64,000 bases of DNA from Shimia marina (GCF_001458175.1 NZ_CYPW01000027.1:213728-277727); one strand, 5' to 3'. Shown: positions 8,982 through 18,712, numbered from the stretch's first letter. A program made the numbers and translations. Notes: generated by a model not told the origin, from the sequence alone.

Positions 8982-9835
8982 GACATTACCTTTGACAGCG
9001 CTTTATCCGCGCGCAGGGCCTCTGCATGCAGAACAGTCCATTCCGGTACATCGGTGTCCCATTCGATCAGAATAGGGCGGGGGCCGGACAGGGACAGCGT
9101 ATGGTCCAGCAAAGCCCAAACCGGATCCACAACCGGGGCGCCATGGCTGTCGATGAGGAGAGGTTTGCCATGATCATCTTCGTCTTCATCATGGCCGCCG
9201 AGGTGAATTTCTCCGACTTTCTCAAGCGGGTAGTCGGCGATGTATTGTTTCGGATCATAGTTCAGATTGGTGGCGGAGACAAAAACGTTGTTTACATCCA
9301 GCAACAAACCACAGCCCGTACGATTAGACACTTCGCGCAGAAAATCCGGCTCTGACCATGTGCTTTCGTCAAACGCCAGATAGCTGGAGGGGTTTTCGAG
9401 CATCATTTGACGGCCCAGCGTTTCCTGCAGGAGATCAATGTGATCCGCCACACGGTTCAACGTGTCTTGTGTATAGGGCAGGGGCAGCAAATCGTTCAGA
9501 AAAGCGCCCTCATGTGTGCTCCATGCAAGATGCTCCGAAAACACAGTTGGGTTCAGCCAATCTACCAGATGTTTGAGGCGGGCGAGGTGATCGGCATCAA
9601 GTGCCCCTTCGCCGCCAATCGACAGTCCGACGCCATGTACTGAGATTGGAAAGCGTTCTGACAATTGGCGCAGTTGTGCAATCGGCCGACCGCCATCTCC
9701 CATGTAGTTTTCTGCGTGGATTTCCAGCCAGCCCACGGTGCCAGGATTTTCGATCAGGCTGGTATAGTGTTGTGGTTTGTATCCCACGCCTGGTCGGTTT
9801 GGCAGGTGATCTGGAGAGTGTTGAGCATCAAACAT
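8978..9835 (-). CDS. bufB: BufB-like DUF692 multinuclear non-heme iron oxidase (MNIO)
   Basis: A 285-residue TIM-barrel protein of the DUF692/MNIO family. Visible family motifs are LEIHAENYMGDGG, SVHGVGLSIGG, FSEHLAWS, MLENPSSYL, LLLDVNNVFVSATN, EIHLGGHDED and DSHGAPV. These His, Glu, Asp and Asn residues are the likely ligands of the iron cluster. MNIO enzymes modify cysteines in peptide precursors, for example to oxazolone/thioamide in methanobactin or thiooxazole in bufferins. It lies ten bases after bufA1 and overlaps bufC. The precise modification made here is inferred from the DUF2282 partners. Confidence 0.92.
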   Translation of the reverse strand: MFDAQHSPDHLPNRPGVGYKPQHYTSLIENPGTVGWLEIHAENYMGDGGRPIAQLRQLSERFPISVHGVGLSIGGEGALDADHLARLKHLVDWLNPTVFSEHLAWSTHEGAFLNDLLPLPYTQDTLNRVADHIDLLQETLGRQMMLENPSSYLAFDESTWSEPDFLREVSNRTGCGLLLDVNNVFVSATNLNYDPKQYIADYPLEKVGEIHLGGHDEDEDDHGKPLLIDSHGAPVVDPVWALLDHTLSLSGPRPILIEWDTDVPEWTVLHAEALRADKALSKVMS

Positions 9836-9845
9836 GGCAGCACCT

Positions 9846-10148
9846 TTAGGCAGGCAAATCTCTGGTCAGGGCTTCAAGGGAGGGTGTGCGCGGCGTTCCG
9901 TCAGCCATATCGGGCAGGTCCAAATTCAAGCAGGTGCCCTCATCAACCAATGTCCAGGCATCGCCTTGATAGTCGACAGTGGAGGTGCCTGCACAAGATG
10001 TGCCAGGCCCTGCTGCGCAATCATTTTTTCCGGCTAAGGAAATGCCAAAACACTTTTCTTTCTTGGCCGCTTCAGCAGGTGCTGCCTGAAGTGCAAGAGC
10101 AGCTGAAATCGCTCCTAGAACAGAGATTGTCTTGGCGGAATGAGCCAT
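9846..10148 (-). CDS. bufA1: Bufferin-like DUF2282 precursor peptide, copy 1
   Basis: A 100-residue precursor with a long Sec-type signal (residues 1-27, AAPAEA before cleavage) and a DUF2282 core. Four cysteines sit at 33, 44, 52 and 73, in [22 protein letters not shown] and GTCLNL. The spacing is identical to the second copy upstream. Bufferins are exported, copper-binding peptides whose core cysteines are modified by the MNIO pair, giving copper tolerance; that role is inferred. The C-terminal tail (residues 74-100) is more divergent between the copies than the core. It is directly followed by bufB ten bases downstream. Confidence 0.88.
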   Translation of the reverse strand: MAHSAKTISVLGAISAALALQAAPAEAAKKEKCFGISLAGKNDCAAGPGTSCAGTSTVDYQGDAWTLVDEGTCLNLDLPDMADGTPRTPSLEALTRDLPA

Positions 10149-10239
10149 TTGGGGGGTCCTTTATGCTGCAGTTGTGAGTCGTTTGAGATCTGAACTGTCA
10201 GCAGTCTATCAAAATTCTGTCGGTTTAGGGGACAGGAGG

Positions 10240-10269
10240 GCGAAGCCCCGAAACGGGCCGGAGCTTCGC
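10240..10269 (-). promoter_or_regulatory. Intercistronic hairpin between the two precursor genes
   Basis: GCGAAGCCCC (10240-10249) faces GAGCTTCGC, ending at 10269. Transcribed from the minus strand this gives about 10 pairs including one G-U. It lacks a U-run, so it more likely stabilises the upstream bufA2 message or attenuates read-through than fully terminates. Confidence 0.5.
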
Positions 10270-10278
10270 AAAATAGGC

Positions 10279-10584
10279 TTAGCTCTTTGGCAGGTCGCGA
10301 TCCAGCACTTCCAGGGAGCCGACGCGGGGTGTGCCGTCTGCCAGTGCGGGCAGTTCCATGTCTACGCAGGTGCCAGCATCAACCAGTTTCCAAGCGTTGC
10401 CCTGATAGTCAACGGTGGAGGTGCCGGCGCAGGTGGTGCCTGGACCCGCGGCGCAATCGTTGGCGCCTGCCAGAGACACGCCATAGCATTTTTCTTTGCC
10501 TGCTGCAGATGCGGTGGTGGCATGTGCGGTCAGTGCTGCGGCAACGGCGCCTGCTACGGCGATGGTTTTGACAGTCTTGGACAT
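10279..10584 (-). CDS. bufA2: Bufferin-like DUF2282 precursor peptide, copy 2 (first in operon)
   Basis: A 101-residue paralogue of the peptide at 9846. The signal peptide spans residues 1-28 (AHATTASA before cleavage). The core carries cysteines at 33, 44, 52 and 73 in [22 protein letters not shown] and GTCVDM. The core is nearly identical to copy 1, while the tail differs ([21 protein letters not shown]). The ATG at 10584 is chosen because it opens the signal peptide; an upstream in-frame start at 10668 would add an unlikely leader. As first gene of the minus-strand operon it should be the most abundant product. Copper-responsive control is expected, but no regulator gene is adjacent. Confidence 0.88.
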   Translation of the reverse strand: MSKTVKTIAVAGAVAAALTAHATTASAAGKEKCYGVSLAGANDCAAGPGTTCAGTSTVDYQGNAWKLVDAGTCVDMELPALADGTPRVGSLEVLDRDLPKS

Positions 10585-10775
10585 AATATCTCTTCCCTTT
10601 GATACGGTTGAACTCGGCCCGCCGCGAAGCTGTTTGCGCCGGGGCATGACCAAACAATAGCCCTGCAATTGTGCATACTTCCAGTAACGGGGCTGTGTGT
10701 CACGGATGCGTTAGCAGCCGTTACGGTTTCGTGAAGATTCCAGCGCAGGAAGGTTAGAATTCCCTTAAAATGAAA

Positions 10776-10806
10776 CAGGCGCGCCCGGTTTCCCGTAACG
10801 CGCCTG
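10776..10806 (-). terminator. Terminator of thrS
   Basis: CAGGCGCG and CGCGCCTG form an 8-bp stem. On the minus strand it is followed by TTTCATTTTA, and it lies 20 bases past the thrS stop. The remaining bases up to the bufA2 start (10585-10775) hold the bufferin operon promoter region, with no recognisable known site. Confidence 0.7.
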
Positions 10807-10826
10807 CTGAAATGTTGCAAAAGCTG

Positions 10827-12776
10827 TTAGGCCAGATCGGGCGGCGTTGCCTCTTGTGACAATTGGCTCACGATTTCGTCCAAAGGCTGGACTTTGCTTT
10901 GTTTTTCCCCAAGACGACGGGTGGAAACTGTCCGCTCTTCCACTTCCTTTTTGCCGATGGCAAGGATCACAGGCACTTTGCCGACAGAGTGTTCGCGGAC
11001 TTTGTAGTTGATCTTTTCGTTGCGCAGGTCAGCTTCGGCGCGCACGCCTGCTGCCTTGAGCGCCTCAACCACTTCCAGACAATAGTCATCTGCATCTGAG
11101 ACAATGGCGGCGACGACCACCTGACGCGGAGCCAGCCAGAACGGCAGTTTGCCGGCGTGTTCTTCGATCAAGATCCCGATGAAACGTTCAAAGGAGCCGA
11201 GTGTCGCGCGGTGTAGCATAATGGGGCGGTGTTTTTCGCCATCTGCACCAATGTAGGTTGCATCAAGACGTTCCGGCAGGTTTGGATCCACCTGCAGTGT
11301 GCCGCATTGCCAGTTCCGCCCGATAGCGTCGGTCAGAGTGAATTCAAGTTTTGGACCATAAAAGGCACCTTCGCCTTCCAGGATTTCAAACTCGTGACCA
11401 GCCGCGTTGCAGGCATCACCAAGTGCTTTTTCTGCGTAATCCCAGCTTTCCTCTGACCCGATACGCTTTTCGGGGCGTGTGGAGAGCTTGATGGTCCAGT
11501 CATGAAAGCCAAGATCGCCATAAATTTCTGCAAGGAAGTCGATGAACTTCTTGGTCTCAGACGTAATTTGATCTTCGGTGCAGAAAATATGGCCGTCATC
11601 TTGAGTAAAGCCACGCACACGCATGATACCATGCAATGCCCCTGAGGGCTCATAGCGGGCGCAGGAGCCAAATTCGGCCATTCGCAGAGGCAGATCGCGA
11701 TACGATTTCAGACCTTGATTGAAGATCTGCACGTGGCAGGGGCAGTTCATGGGCTTAAGCGCGTTGACCGCTTTTTCACGTGCGTGGTCTTCGTCCACTT
11801 CGACGATGAACATGTTTTCTTGATACTTGTCCCAGTGACCGGAGGCTTCCCAGAGCTTGCGGTCCACCACCTGCGGTGTGTTGACTTCGACGTAGCCGCC
11901 AGAGCTTTGCTTGCGGCGCATGTAGTCTTGCAAGGTTGTGTAGACGCGCCATCCATTTGGATGCCAGAAAATTTGTCCGGGTGCCTCTTCCTGCATATGG
12001 AACAGGTTCATTTCGCGGCCCAGTTTGCGGTGGTCGCGTTTTTCGGCCTCTTCCAGCATGTGCAGGTGGGCTTTGAGGTCTTCTTTGTTCTTAAAGGCCA
12101 GGCCGTAGATACGTTGCAGCATCTGGCGATCACTGTCACCACGCCAGTAGGCGCCTGCCACGGACATCAGCTTGAAGCCATCTGCCGGGACCTGACCTGT
12201 GTGGGCGAGGTGCGGGCCGCGGCAGAGATCCTGCCAGTGGCCGTGCCAATACATGCGCAGAGGCTCGTCACCCGGAATGCTGTCGATCAGCTCCACTTTG
12301 TAAGGCTCATTATTGGCCTTGTAGTGTGCAATCGCCCGGTCACGTTCCCAGACTTCGGTGGTCACAGGCTCACGCTTGTTGATGATTTCTTTCATCTTCT
12401 TTTCGATGAGACCGAGATCTTCGGGGGTGAAAGGTTCTTCGCGGTCAAAGTCATAGTACCAGCCATGCTCGATCACCGGGCCGATGGTGACTTTGACGTC
12501 TGGCCAGATTTCCTGCACAGCGCGGGCCATGATGTGGGCGCAGTCGTGCCGGATCAGCTCCAGCGCTTCGGCGTCATTGTCTTTGAGGGTGTTGATCGCA
12601 ATGGACGCATCCGCATCAATCGGCCAATGCAGGTCCCAATGCTGGCCATCCACGGTTGCGGAGATGGCTTTTTTGCCAAGGGAGGTGGAAATGGATGCTG
12701 CGACCTCAGCAGGGGTCACGCCGCTCTCGTAAGAACGTGCATTGCCATCGGGGAAAGAAAGAGAAATTTCGGCCAT
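10827..12776 (-). CDS. thrS: Threonyl-tRNA synthetase
   Basis: A 649-residue class II synthetase that charges tRNA-Thr. Domain order is an N-terminal TGS domain ([19 protein letters not shown] onward), an editing domain with [18 protein letters not shown], the catalytic core with [13 protein letters not shown] and [25 protein letters not shown] blocks, and a C-terminal anticodon-binding domain (from about residue 540). The ATG at 12776 is chosen over the start at 12809 because it begins the TGS domain and has GAGGAG upstream. It is a single gene, divergent from the hydrolase at 12936. Confidence 0.97.
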   Translation of the reverse strand: MAEISLSFPDGNARSYESGVTPAEVAASISTSLGKKAISATVDGQHWDLHWPIDADASIAINTLKDNDAEALELIRHDCAHIMARAVQEIWPDVKVTIGPVIEHGWYYDFDREEPFTPEDLGLIEKKMKEIINKREPVTTEVWERDRAIAHYKANNEPYKVELIDSIPGDEPLRMYWHGHWQDLCRGPHLAHTGQVPADGFKLMSVAGAYWRGDSDRQMLQRIYGLAFKNKEDLKAHLHMLEEAEKRDHRKLGREMNLFHMQEEAPGQIFWHPNGWRVYTTLQDYMRRKQSSGGYVEVNTPQVVDRKLWEASGHWDKYQENMFIVEVDEDHAREKAVNALKPMNCPCHVQIFNQGLKSYRDLPLRMAEFGSCARYEPSGALHGIMRVRGFTQDDGHIFCTEDQITSETKKFIDFLAEIYGDLGFHDWTIKLSTRPEKRIGSEESWDYAEKALGDACNAAGHEFEILEGEGAFYGPKLEFTLTDAIGRNWQCGTLQVDPNLPERLDATYIGADGEKHRPIMLHRATLGSFERFIGILIEEHAGKLPFWLAPRQVVVAAIVSDADDYCLEVVEALKAAGVRAEADLRNEKINYKVREHSVGKVPVILAIGKKEVEERTVSTRRLGEKQSKVQPLDEIVSQLSQEATPPDLA

Positions 12777-12935
12777 CAGCCTCAAGCTCCTCGTCAGTTT
12801 GGCGCCCACGGAACGCCCGGTTGCGGGTATATGGTTCGCCCGCTTTCTGAACCTTAGGCCAAGTCAAGTCAAGCGGGGTTTATCCCGCGCAAACAGAGGG
12901 CTAAGGTTCGGGGAAATCAGGGAGAGAATTCCGAC

Positions 12936-13694
12936 ATGAGCGTTACGCAATTCTATGACACGCCGCAGGGACGCCGCATTGCCTATCACAAAAGTGGCAG
13001 TGCTGGTCCGACCATTGTTTTCTTGGGCGGGCTGAAATCCGATATGGAAGGCACCAAGGCAGTGCACCTGGAGGCATGGGCCAAAGCGCGAGGTCAGGCC
13101 TTTCTGCGGTTTGACTATTCTGGACACGGTGAAAGCAGCGGCCGTTTTGAAGAGGGCTGCATTGGCGATTGGCACGAAGATACATTGGCTGCTGTTGCTG
13201 CGTTAACACAGGGGCCTTTGGTGGTTGTCGGCTCTTCAATGGGAGGATGGCAGGCGCTGCTGTTGGCCAAAGCCATTCCGGAACGTATCGCGGGCATGGT
13301 GACAATTGCCGCCGCGCCTGATTTTACGGAAGACAGTTATTGGGCCGGGTTTAGTGAAGCCCAGAAAGCGGCCTTGGAGCAGGATGGGCAGGTGGAGTTG
13401 CCCTCTGATTACATGGACCCGTATATCGTCACCAAGCGGATGATCGAAGATGGGCGCAAGCGACTTTTGTTGCGGGAGGCTTTGACGCTGCCATTTCCGA
13501 CACGTTTCTTGCAGGGAACAGCCGACGAGGCCGTGCGCTCCGAAGTGGCCTATCGTCTTTTGGACCATGCCGAAGGGGCGGACATTCAACTCCTTATGGT
13601 CAAGAACAAGGATCATCGATTTTCCGATGAAGATTGTCTGGCGTTGATTGAGCAGAAGGTCGAAGAGGTGATTTCTGCTTCGGTCATAGAATAA
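12936..13694 (+). CDS. Alpha/beta hydrolase (ABHD10-like)
   Basis: A 252-residue alpha/beta hydrolase without signal peptide. It shows an oxyanion-region VFLGGLKSDMEGTKA, FLRFDYSGHGESSGRF, the nucleophile elbow GSSMGGW (Ser near residue 98), an acid in the PTRFLQGTADEAV segment, and the terminal His in KNKDHRFSDE. This pattern resembles mitochondrial ABHD10 and alphaproteobacterial carboxylesterases or acyl-thioesterases. The substrate is unknown. It is divergent from thrS and stands alone with its own ATG after GGGAGAG. Confidence 0.85.
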   Translation: MSVTQFYDTPQGRRIAYHKSGSAGPTIVFLGGLKSDMEGTKAVHLEAWAKARGQAFLRFDYSGHGESSGRFEEGCIGDWHEDTLAAVAALTQGPLVVVGSSMGGWQALLLAKAIPERIAGMVTIAAAPDFTEDSYWAGFSEAQKAALEQDGQVELPSDYMDPYIVTKRMIEDGRKRLLLREALTLPFPTRFLQGTADEAVRSEVAYRLLDHAEGADIQLLMVKNKDHRFSDEDCLALIEQKVEEVISASVIE

Positions 13695-13858
13695 GATGCC
13701 TCATGTGCTGACGGCCATGTCTGGGAAGTGACTACAGTCCAATCTTTGCGTTATCTGCAGAGCGGGGCTTTCGATGGAAGGGTTATTCACCAGCATAGGT
13801 TGACCTGAGTGATGGCTGTGTCAAAGGTGCGCTACAGAAGATAGTAGGTGGGGGAAAC

Positions 13859-14572
13859 ATGATGCAGGAACCGATTGTATTTTTGCCGGGTATGATGTGT
13901 GACGCGCGGCTTTATGCACATCAGTTGACCGAACTTGGCAAAGATCATCCTGTCATGGTGGCCCCCATTACCCACGGTGAGCGTATCAGCGATATCGTGT
14001 CCTCCATTTTGCCAAACTTGCCTGCAAAGTTTGCCTTGGCTGGCTTGAGCATGGGGGGCATTGTTGCGATGGAGATTCTGCGTAAAGCGCCTGAACGCAT
14101 AACGCGTATCGCTTTGATGGACACCAACCCTCTGGCCGAAACTCCGGCGAGTGCGGCGACTTACGAACCTATGATTGTTGGTGCGCGCAGCGGCCGGTTA
14201 GATGAGGTGCTCGCCGGCTTCATGCGGCCAGAGTATCTGGCTCCCGGTTTGCAACGCAATGAGATCCTCGCGCTGGTTCAAGATATGGGACGTAATCTGG
14301 GGGCTGATGTTCTGATCCGTCAGGCGCGCGCTCTTCAGCGGCGTGCAGATCAGCAGGGTGTTTTGCGCCGCTGCAAATGCCCTGCGCTTGTCTTATGCGG
14401 TGAGTATGACGGTTTAACGCCGCCCAAGCGCCACAGCTTTATGGCGGAGTTGATTCCCTATGCGCGGCTGGAAGTGATCAAAGAGGCGGGTCATTTGCCC
14501 GTCTTGGAGCAACCGGAGGCAACTACAGCGGCCCTTAGGGCTTGGATGCAGCAGCCTCTGGTTTTGCAATAG
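13859..14572 (+). CDS. Alpha/beta hydrolase
   Basis: A 237-residue alpha/beta hydrolase of a different subgroup from the neighbour at 12936. It has an N-terminal FLPGMMCDARLYAHQL, a nucleophile elbow LAGLSMGGIVAMEIL (Ser near residue 65), an acid in LCGEYDGLTPPKRH, and the catalytic His in IKEAGHLPVLEQPE. No signal peptide is present, so it is cytoplasmic. Two adjacent ATG codons at 13859 and 13862 are both possible. The 164-base gap before it holds no other gene. Its pattern fits esterases and lactonases; the substrate cannot be stated. Confidence 0.85.
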   Translation: MMQEPIVFLPGMMCDARLYAHQLTELGKDHPVMVAPITHGERISDIVSSILPNLPAKFALAGLSMGGIVAMEILRKAPERITRIALMDTNPLAETPASAATYEPMIVGARSGRLDEVLAGFMRPEYLAPGLQRNEILALVQDMGRNLGADVLIRQARALQRRADQQGVLRRCKCPALVLCGEYDGLTPPKRHSFMAELIPYARLEVIKEAGHLPVLEQPEATTAALRAWMQQPLVLQ

Positions 14573-14665
14573 GCGCGTTCAGCTACGTGACGGCGGCGTG
14601 CTTTTGCACATGCCCTTCCGGGGCCAATACGCAAAAGCAAGCCAAATTTAGCGTCTGCAGTCGTA

Positions 14666-15892
14666 TCAGGTGCCGTAGGCACGCGATGATCCCATAACAT
14701 CCTGTGCAGCTCCTGTGAGAGCGTCTGCAATCACATTCAGTTCCTCACGTGTGAGACGTGCAGGCAGCCGCACGTCGCAGGCGCACATGAGCATGGCGCG
14801 GGTTTGGGGAAGCTCTTGCTTTTCAGGAACAAATTGCCAGTTCCAGAAGGCACGCGCATTGTCAGTGGATTGTCCAAAAACCTGCACTTTCACACCGCGT
14901 GCGTTGGCGGCCTCTTGGAACGCAAGGATTTGTGCGTTGTCCATGCCTTCCAGATTGAACTGGATGGAGTCCGGCGCGCGCTCTTCTGGGGCGAGCTTTT
15001 CAGGCACTTGCAGCCATTGAGACGCATTGAGCAGGTTTGCAACATAATCATGGTTGGTGCGGCCGTCCCGCACACGGCGAGTAACCTCACCCAACTGAGG
15101 GCGTATGACCACCGCCGCGAGGTTGGAGAGACGCAAGTTGTAGAGTGGCAGTTTATTTTGCCACCGTGCAAAAGCTTCGGCCAATTCTCCGGTGTTGTCG
15201 CCCTCAGGCGCTTTATGCTTTTTCCAATTATGCTCATAGGCGCCAGACATAATCACAGCACGGGCGATCAGATCGGGGTCGTCCGATACCATGATGCCCC
15301 CTTCACCAGAGTTTACCAGCTTGTAGGACTGGAAGGAGAAGCACCCAACTTTGCCGATGGTGCCAATGTTCTGGCCATGCCAGGTTGTGCCAAGGCTATG
15401 TGCTGCATCTTCAATCACCGGGATATCACGTGCTTCGCACAGCGCCATGATCGTATCCATATCAGAGGTATGGCCGCGCATGTGACTGATGATAACCGCA
15501 GAAATATTGTCTTGCAGGCGTTTTTCAAAATCTGCGATGTCGATGCGATAGTTGGCGCCAACTTCACAGAGCACAGGCACCAGATCGGCGTGCACAACAG
15601 AGGAAGGCACGGCAGCAAAGGTAAAGCCCGGCAAAAGCACCCTTGCATCGCGCGGCAGGCCGAGAGCCTTCAACGATAAGAACAGCGCAGCGGAGCAGGA
15701 AGACACGGCCAGCGCATATTTGCTGCCCAGCAAGGCCGCAAATTCGGCTTCCAAAAGGGCAACCGGTGCATTTTCAGCCGCTGTGTAGCGAAACAGATCC
15801 CCGGTTTGCAGAAGGCGTTCGATCTCGGCGCGCGCAGCTTCCGGGATCGGCTCGGCGTCATAAACATTGGGAGGAAGTGTCATAGTTTTCAA
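14666..15892 (-). CDS. DegT/DnrJ/EryC1-family PLP aminotransferase
   Basis: A 408-residue fold-type I PLP enzyme. The Schiff-base lysine is in CFSFQSYKLVNSGEGG, with PVIEDAAHSLGTTW supplying the cofactor-binding Asp and the conserved AVSSCSAALFLSLKAL loop. Family members usually aminate keto-sugars, but some act on small amines. No sugar nucleotide genes are near; the upstream neighbours are gamma-glutamyl ligases and an FAD oxidase, so a role in amine or keto-acid metabolism is possible. A palindrome at 15951 with terminator-like properties separates it from the FAD oxidase gene, so it may have its own promoter in the AT-rich bases 15893-15950. Confidence 0.82.
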   Translation of the reverse strand: MKTMTLPPNVYDAEPIPEAARAEIERLLQTGDLFRYTAAENAPVALLEAEFAALLGSKYALAVSSCSAALFLSLKALGLPRDARVLLPGFTFAAVPSSVVHADLVPVLCEVGANYRIDIADFEKRLQDNISAVIISHMRGHTSDMDTIMALCEARDIPVIEDAAHSLGTTWHGQNIGTIGKVGCFSFQSYKLVNSGEGGIMVSDDPDLIARAVIMSGAYEHNWKKHKAPEGDNTGELAEAFARWQNKLPLYNLRLSNLAAVVIRPQLGEVTRRVRDGRTNHDYVANLLNASQWLQVPEKLAPEERAPDSIQFNLEGMDNAQILAFQEAANARGVKVQVFGQSTDNARAFWNWQFVPEKQELPQTRAMLMCACDVRLPARLTREELNVIADALTGAAQDVMGSSRAYGT

Positions 15893-15950
15893 CTTTCTTA
15901 AGTTGGGTTTTCAAAAATATAAAACAATGAAGGTTGGCAAACCAGTTAAA

Positions 15951-15966
15951 ACACCGCGCGCGGTGT
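15951..15966. repeat. Perfect 16-bp palindrome, likely terminator of the FAD oxidase operon
   Basis: ACACCGCGCGCGGTGT is self-complementary. On the minus strand it is followed by TTTTAAC, which fits a terminator for the genes ending at 16025, though it could also be an operator for the aminotransferase gene. Confidence 0.5.
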
Positions 15967-16024
15967 GAAAATTTCATGACGAATGGGAAAACCGGCGAAA
16001 CTATGCTCAGCCGGGAAGGGGCGC

Positions 16025-17329
16025 TCAGACTCCCAAGCGATCTCGCATGGCATACCATGTCATGGCCAAAGCCAAGAGAGGGCTGCGCAGTCGAGCACCG
16101 CCGGGAAATGGCGTTGCTGGCACGCGCGCCATTGTGTCAAAGCCTTCGCTTTCACCACATAGCGCCATGGCCATGAGTTGGCCCGCATGTGTGGCGGTGC
16201 CGACACCATGTCCGCTATAGCCCGATGCCGTCAGCACGTTGGGCCGGAGACGGCGCAGATAGGGCATGCGTTTCATGGTGATTGCCAGTGTGCCGCCCCA
16301 AGCATAGTCGATGCGCACGTCCTTAAGATGCGGGAAAATCTCCAACATGGGTTTGCGCACGGTTGCGGCGATGTCAGCGGGAAACCGATAGCCGTAGCTT
16401 TCGCCACCGCCGAACAATAGCCGGTTGTCATGGCTGAGGCGGAAGTAGTTGACGACGAATTTGGTATCTGCAACCGCGACGTCCTGTGTCAGCACTTTGA
16501 CGGTGTCCGCCCCCAGAGGTTCTGTGGCGGCGATAAAATTGTTGATGGGCATCACACGGCTGGCCACTTTGGGTTCAAGCCCGCCGAGATAGCCGTTGCA
16601 GGCCAAGATCAGCTGATCTGCTGTGACTTTACCGGTTTCGGTTTGAATTGCGACCCGCGACCCGGCCTCAATTTTCGTGACCTGACTGGCCTCATATATC
16701 AGGGCGCCCGCGTCATCCGCTGCCCTGGCCAGACCCAGAGCAAATGCCAAAGGGTGCAAATGCCCTGCGCCCATATCAAGCGAGCCACCGACATATTTGG
16801 GGGAGGGGCAAAGCGCCGCCATCTGGGCCTGATCAAGCGGCTGGATTTGATCGTAGTTGTAGCGGTTTTGCAGGTGCTCAACATAGGTGTGTTCGGCGGC
16901 GACGTCCCGTTTCGTAAACCCTGCATGCGCAATGCCGGGTTTGTAATGACAGGCGATGTCGTGTGTGCTGATCAGCGCTTTGACGCGGTCTTTGGCGTCT
17001 TCCGCAAGATCCCAGAGCTTGCGTGCATCATCCGCACCCATGAGTGTTTCGAGATCATCCTGCTCCATACGCTGGCCGCTGCCAAGCTGCCCGCCATTGC
17101 GGCCTGACGCGCCAAAACCAACGCGATGCGCCTCTAGAAGCACCACCTTGCGACCAGCTTGCGCAAGGTGAAGTGCCGCAGACAGCCCGGTGAAGCCCCC
17201 ACCGATGACGCAAACATCGGCGCGGATATCCGCTGTTAAGGCGGAGAACTTAGAGAGCGGCTGTGTCGTCGCTGCATACCAGCTTTGAGGGTAATGCCCT
17301 TTTTTATCATTGGCATATAGCAAGTTCAT
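16025..17329 (-). CDS. FAD-dependent amine oxidoreductase, PuuB-like
   Basis: A 434-residue DAO-family flavoprotein. The dinucleotide-binding motif VIGGGFTGLSAALHLA lies near residue 41, followed by VVLLEAHRVGFGASGRNGGQLGSGQR, which is typical of gamma-glutamylputrescine oxidases. A C-terminal FAD-contact block SGYSGHGVGTATHAGQL is present. It probably oxidises a gamma-glutamylated amine to the aldehyde, with H2O2 or another acceptor. It begins 24 bases after the PuuA-like ligase, so ligation and oxidation are encoded together. The true substrate is not visible from sequence; a glycine-oxidase-like activity is an alternative. Confidence 0.85.
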   Translation of the reverse strand: MNLLYANDKKGHYPQSWYAATTQPLSKFSALTADIRADVCVIGGGFTGLSAALHLAQAGRKVVLLEAHRVGFGASGRNGGQLGSGQRMEQDDLETLMGADDARKLWDLAEDAKDRVKALISTHDIACHYKPGIAHAGFTKRDVAAEHTYVEHLQNRYNYDQIQPLDQAQMAALCPSPKYVGGSLDMGAGHLHPLAFALGLARAADDAGALIYEASQVTKIEAGSRVAIQTETGKVTADQLILACNGYLGGLEPKVASRVMPINNFIAATEPLGADTVKVLTQDVAVADTKFVVNYFRLSHDNRLLFGGGESYGYRFPADIAATVRKPMLEIFPHLKDVRIDYAWGGTLAITMKRMPYLRRLRPNVLTASGYSGHGVGTATHAGQLMAMALCGESEGFDTMARVPATPFPGGARLRSPLLALAMTWYAMRDRLGV

Positions 17330-17353
17330 CAGAGCGCTTTCTCAGAGATACTC

Positions 17354-18712
17354 TTACACGTTGAGCAGCAGGTGTTCCCGTTCCCAGGGCGAAATGACCG
17401 ATAGGAATTCTTCATATTCGGCGCGCTTTACAATGGAGTAGACGCGGCAGAAATCAGGCCCAAGGACTTCATGCAATGAGGTTGCTTGATCAAAGAGGTC
17501 CAGCGCGCCGCCAAGAATGCGGGGAATGGCTTCTTCGCCATCATAGGCGTCGCCCTTGAACTGCTTGTCGGGACGCTCTTGCTCGATGAGGCCAAGATAG
17601 CCGCAGGCGAGAGAGGCTGCGATGCCAAGATAGGGGTTGCAGTCCATGCCCGCGATGCGGTTTTCCACCCGGCGGGCTTGGGGCGACGAAATAGGAATAC
17701 GAATGCCGGTGGTGCGGTTGTCACGTGCCCATTCCAAGTTGATGGGGGCGGCGTGATCGCGCACGTAGCGACGATATGAGTTCACATAGGGTGCCAGCAC
17801 AGCGATGGCTGCGGGCAAGTGATTTTGCAAGCCTGCGATAAAGTGGAAAAACGCATCCGTATCGCCGCCTTGCGGACCAGAAAAGATGTTCTGGCCCGTT
17901 TCGATATCGATCACAGAGTGATGGATATGCATTGCGCTGCCGGGCTCATTCTCGATGGGTTTGGCCATGAAGGTGGCATAGCAATCATGACGCAGGGCAG
18001 CTTCGCGGATCAGGCGTTTGAAATAGAACACCTCATCGGCGAGTTTGACCGGATCGCCATGCACCATGTTGATTTCGAGCTGACCGGCGCCGCCTTCCTG
18101 CGTGATGCCGTCAATTTCAAATCCCTGCGCCTCGGCAAAATCATAGATGTCGTCGATGACTGGACCAAACTCATCTACTGCGGTCATGGAGTAGGCCTGA
18201 CGTGCGGCGGCGGGGCGGCCAGAGCGGCCCATCATTGGCTTGATGCCTTGTGCCGGGTCCGTGTTGCGGGCCACGAGGAAGAATTCCATCTCAGGCGCGA
18301 CAACAGGCTCCCAGCCTTTGGCGCGATAGAGATCCACGACCCGTTTCAGAACATTGCGTGGGCTGAATGGAACTGGGATGCCGTCCGTGTCAAAAGCGTC
18401 GTGAATGACCTGAAGCGTCCAGTCACCTGTCCAAGGTGCAGCAGTCGCCGTGCTCCAGTCGGGGCGCAGGATCATATCCTTTTCGATGAAGCCATCCTCG
18501 CCGGCTGCTTCTCCCCAATCCCCTGTGATCGTTTGATAAAAAATCGAATCTGGCAGGTGGAAATATTCCTGTCGGGCGAATTTGCTGGCAGGAACGGCCT
18601 TGCCACGGGCGATGCCGGGTAGGTCTGAAATGATACATTCGACTTCGTCAAGCCGGTGCCCTTCGAGATAGGCGCGGGCAGCTTCGGGGGTTTGGGATAG
18701 CCAGTCGGTCAT
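17354..18712 (-). CDS. Glutamine-synthetase-like gamma-glutamyl amine ligase (PuuA-like), copy 1
   Basis: A 452-residue GS-fold enzyme. Catalytic-domain motifs include VAPEMEFFLV (metal-binding Glu), QEGGAGQLEIN, SAMHIHHSV (ATP/metal His) and NRTTGIRIP. It lacks the NLYDL adenylylation site of true GlnA and resembles gamma-glutamylputrescine synthetase (472 residues in E. coli). It would join glutamate to an amine with ATP in the cytoplasm. Its start overlaps the amidotransferase stop by four bases and the FAD oxidase follows 24 bases later, giving a ligase-oxidase-amidase module. The amine could be putrescine, spermidine or ethanolamine; the sequence does not decide. Confidence 0.87.
   Translation of the reverse strand: MTDWLSQTPEAARAYLEGHRLDEVECIISDLPGIARGKAVPASKFARQEYFHLPDSIFYQTITGDWGEAAGEDGFIEKDMILRPDWSTATAAPWTGDWTLQVIHDAFDTDGIPVPFSPRNVLKRVVDLYRAKGWEPVVAPEMEFFLVARNTDPAQGIKPMMGRSGRPAAARQAYSMTAVDEFGPVIDDIYDFAEAQGFEIDGITQEGGAGQLEINMVHGDPVKLADEVFYFKRLIREAALRHDCYATFMAKPIENEPGSAMHIHHSVIDIETGQNIFSGPQGGDTDAFFHFIAGLQNHLPAAIAVLAPYVNSYRRYVRDHAAPINLEWARDNRTTGIRIPISSPQARRVENRIAGMDCNPYLGIAASLACGYLGLIEQERPDKQFKGDAYDGEEAIPRILGGALDLFDQATSLHEVLGPDFCRVYSIVKRAEYEEFLSVISPWEREHLLLNV

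Noticed and set aside
13695..13858. Small gene in the gap between the two hydrolases
   Set aside because: No frame with a ribosome binding site and plausible product was found.
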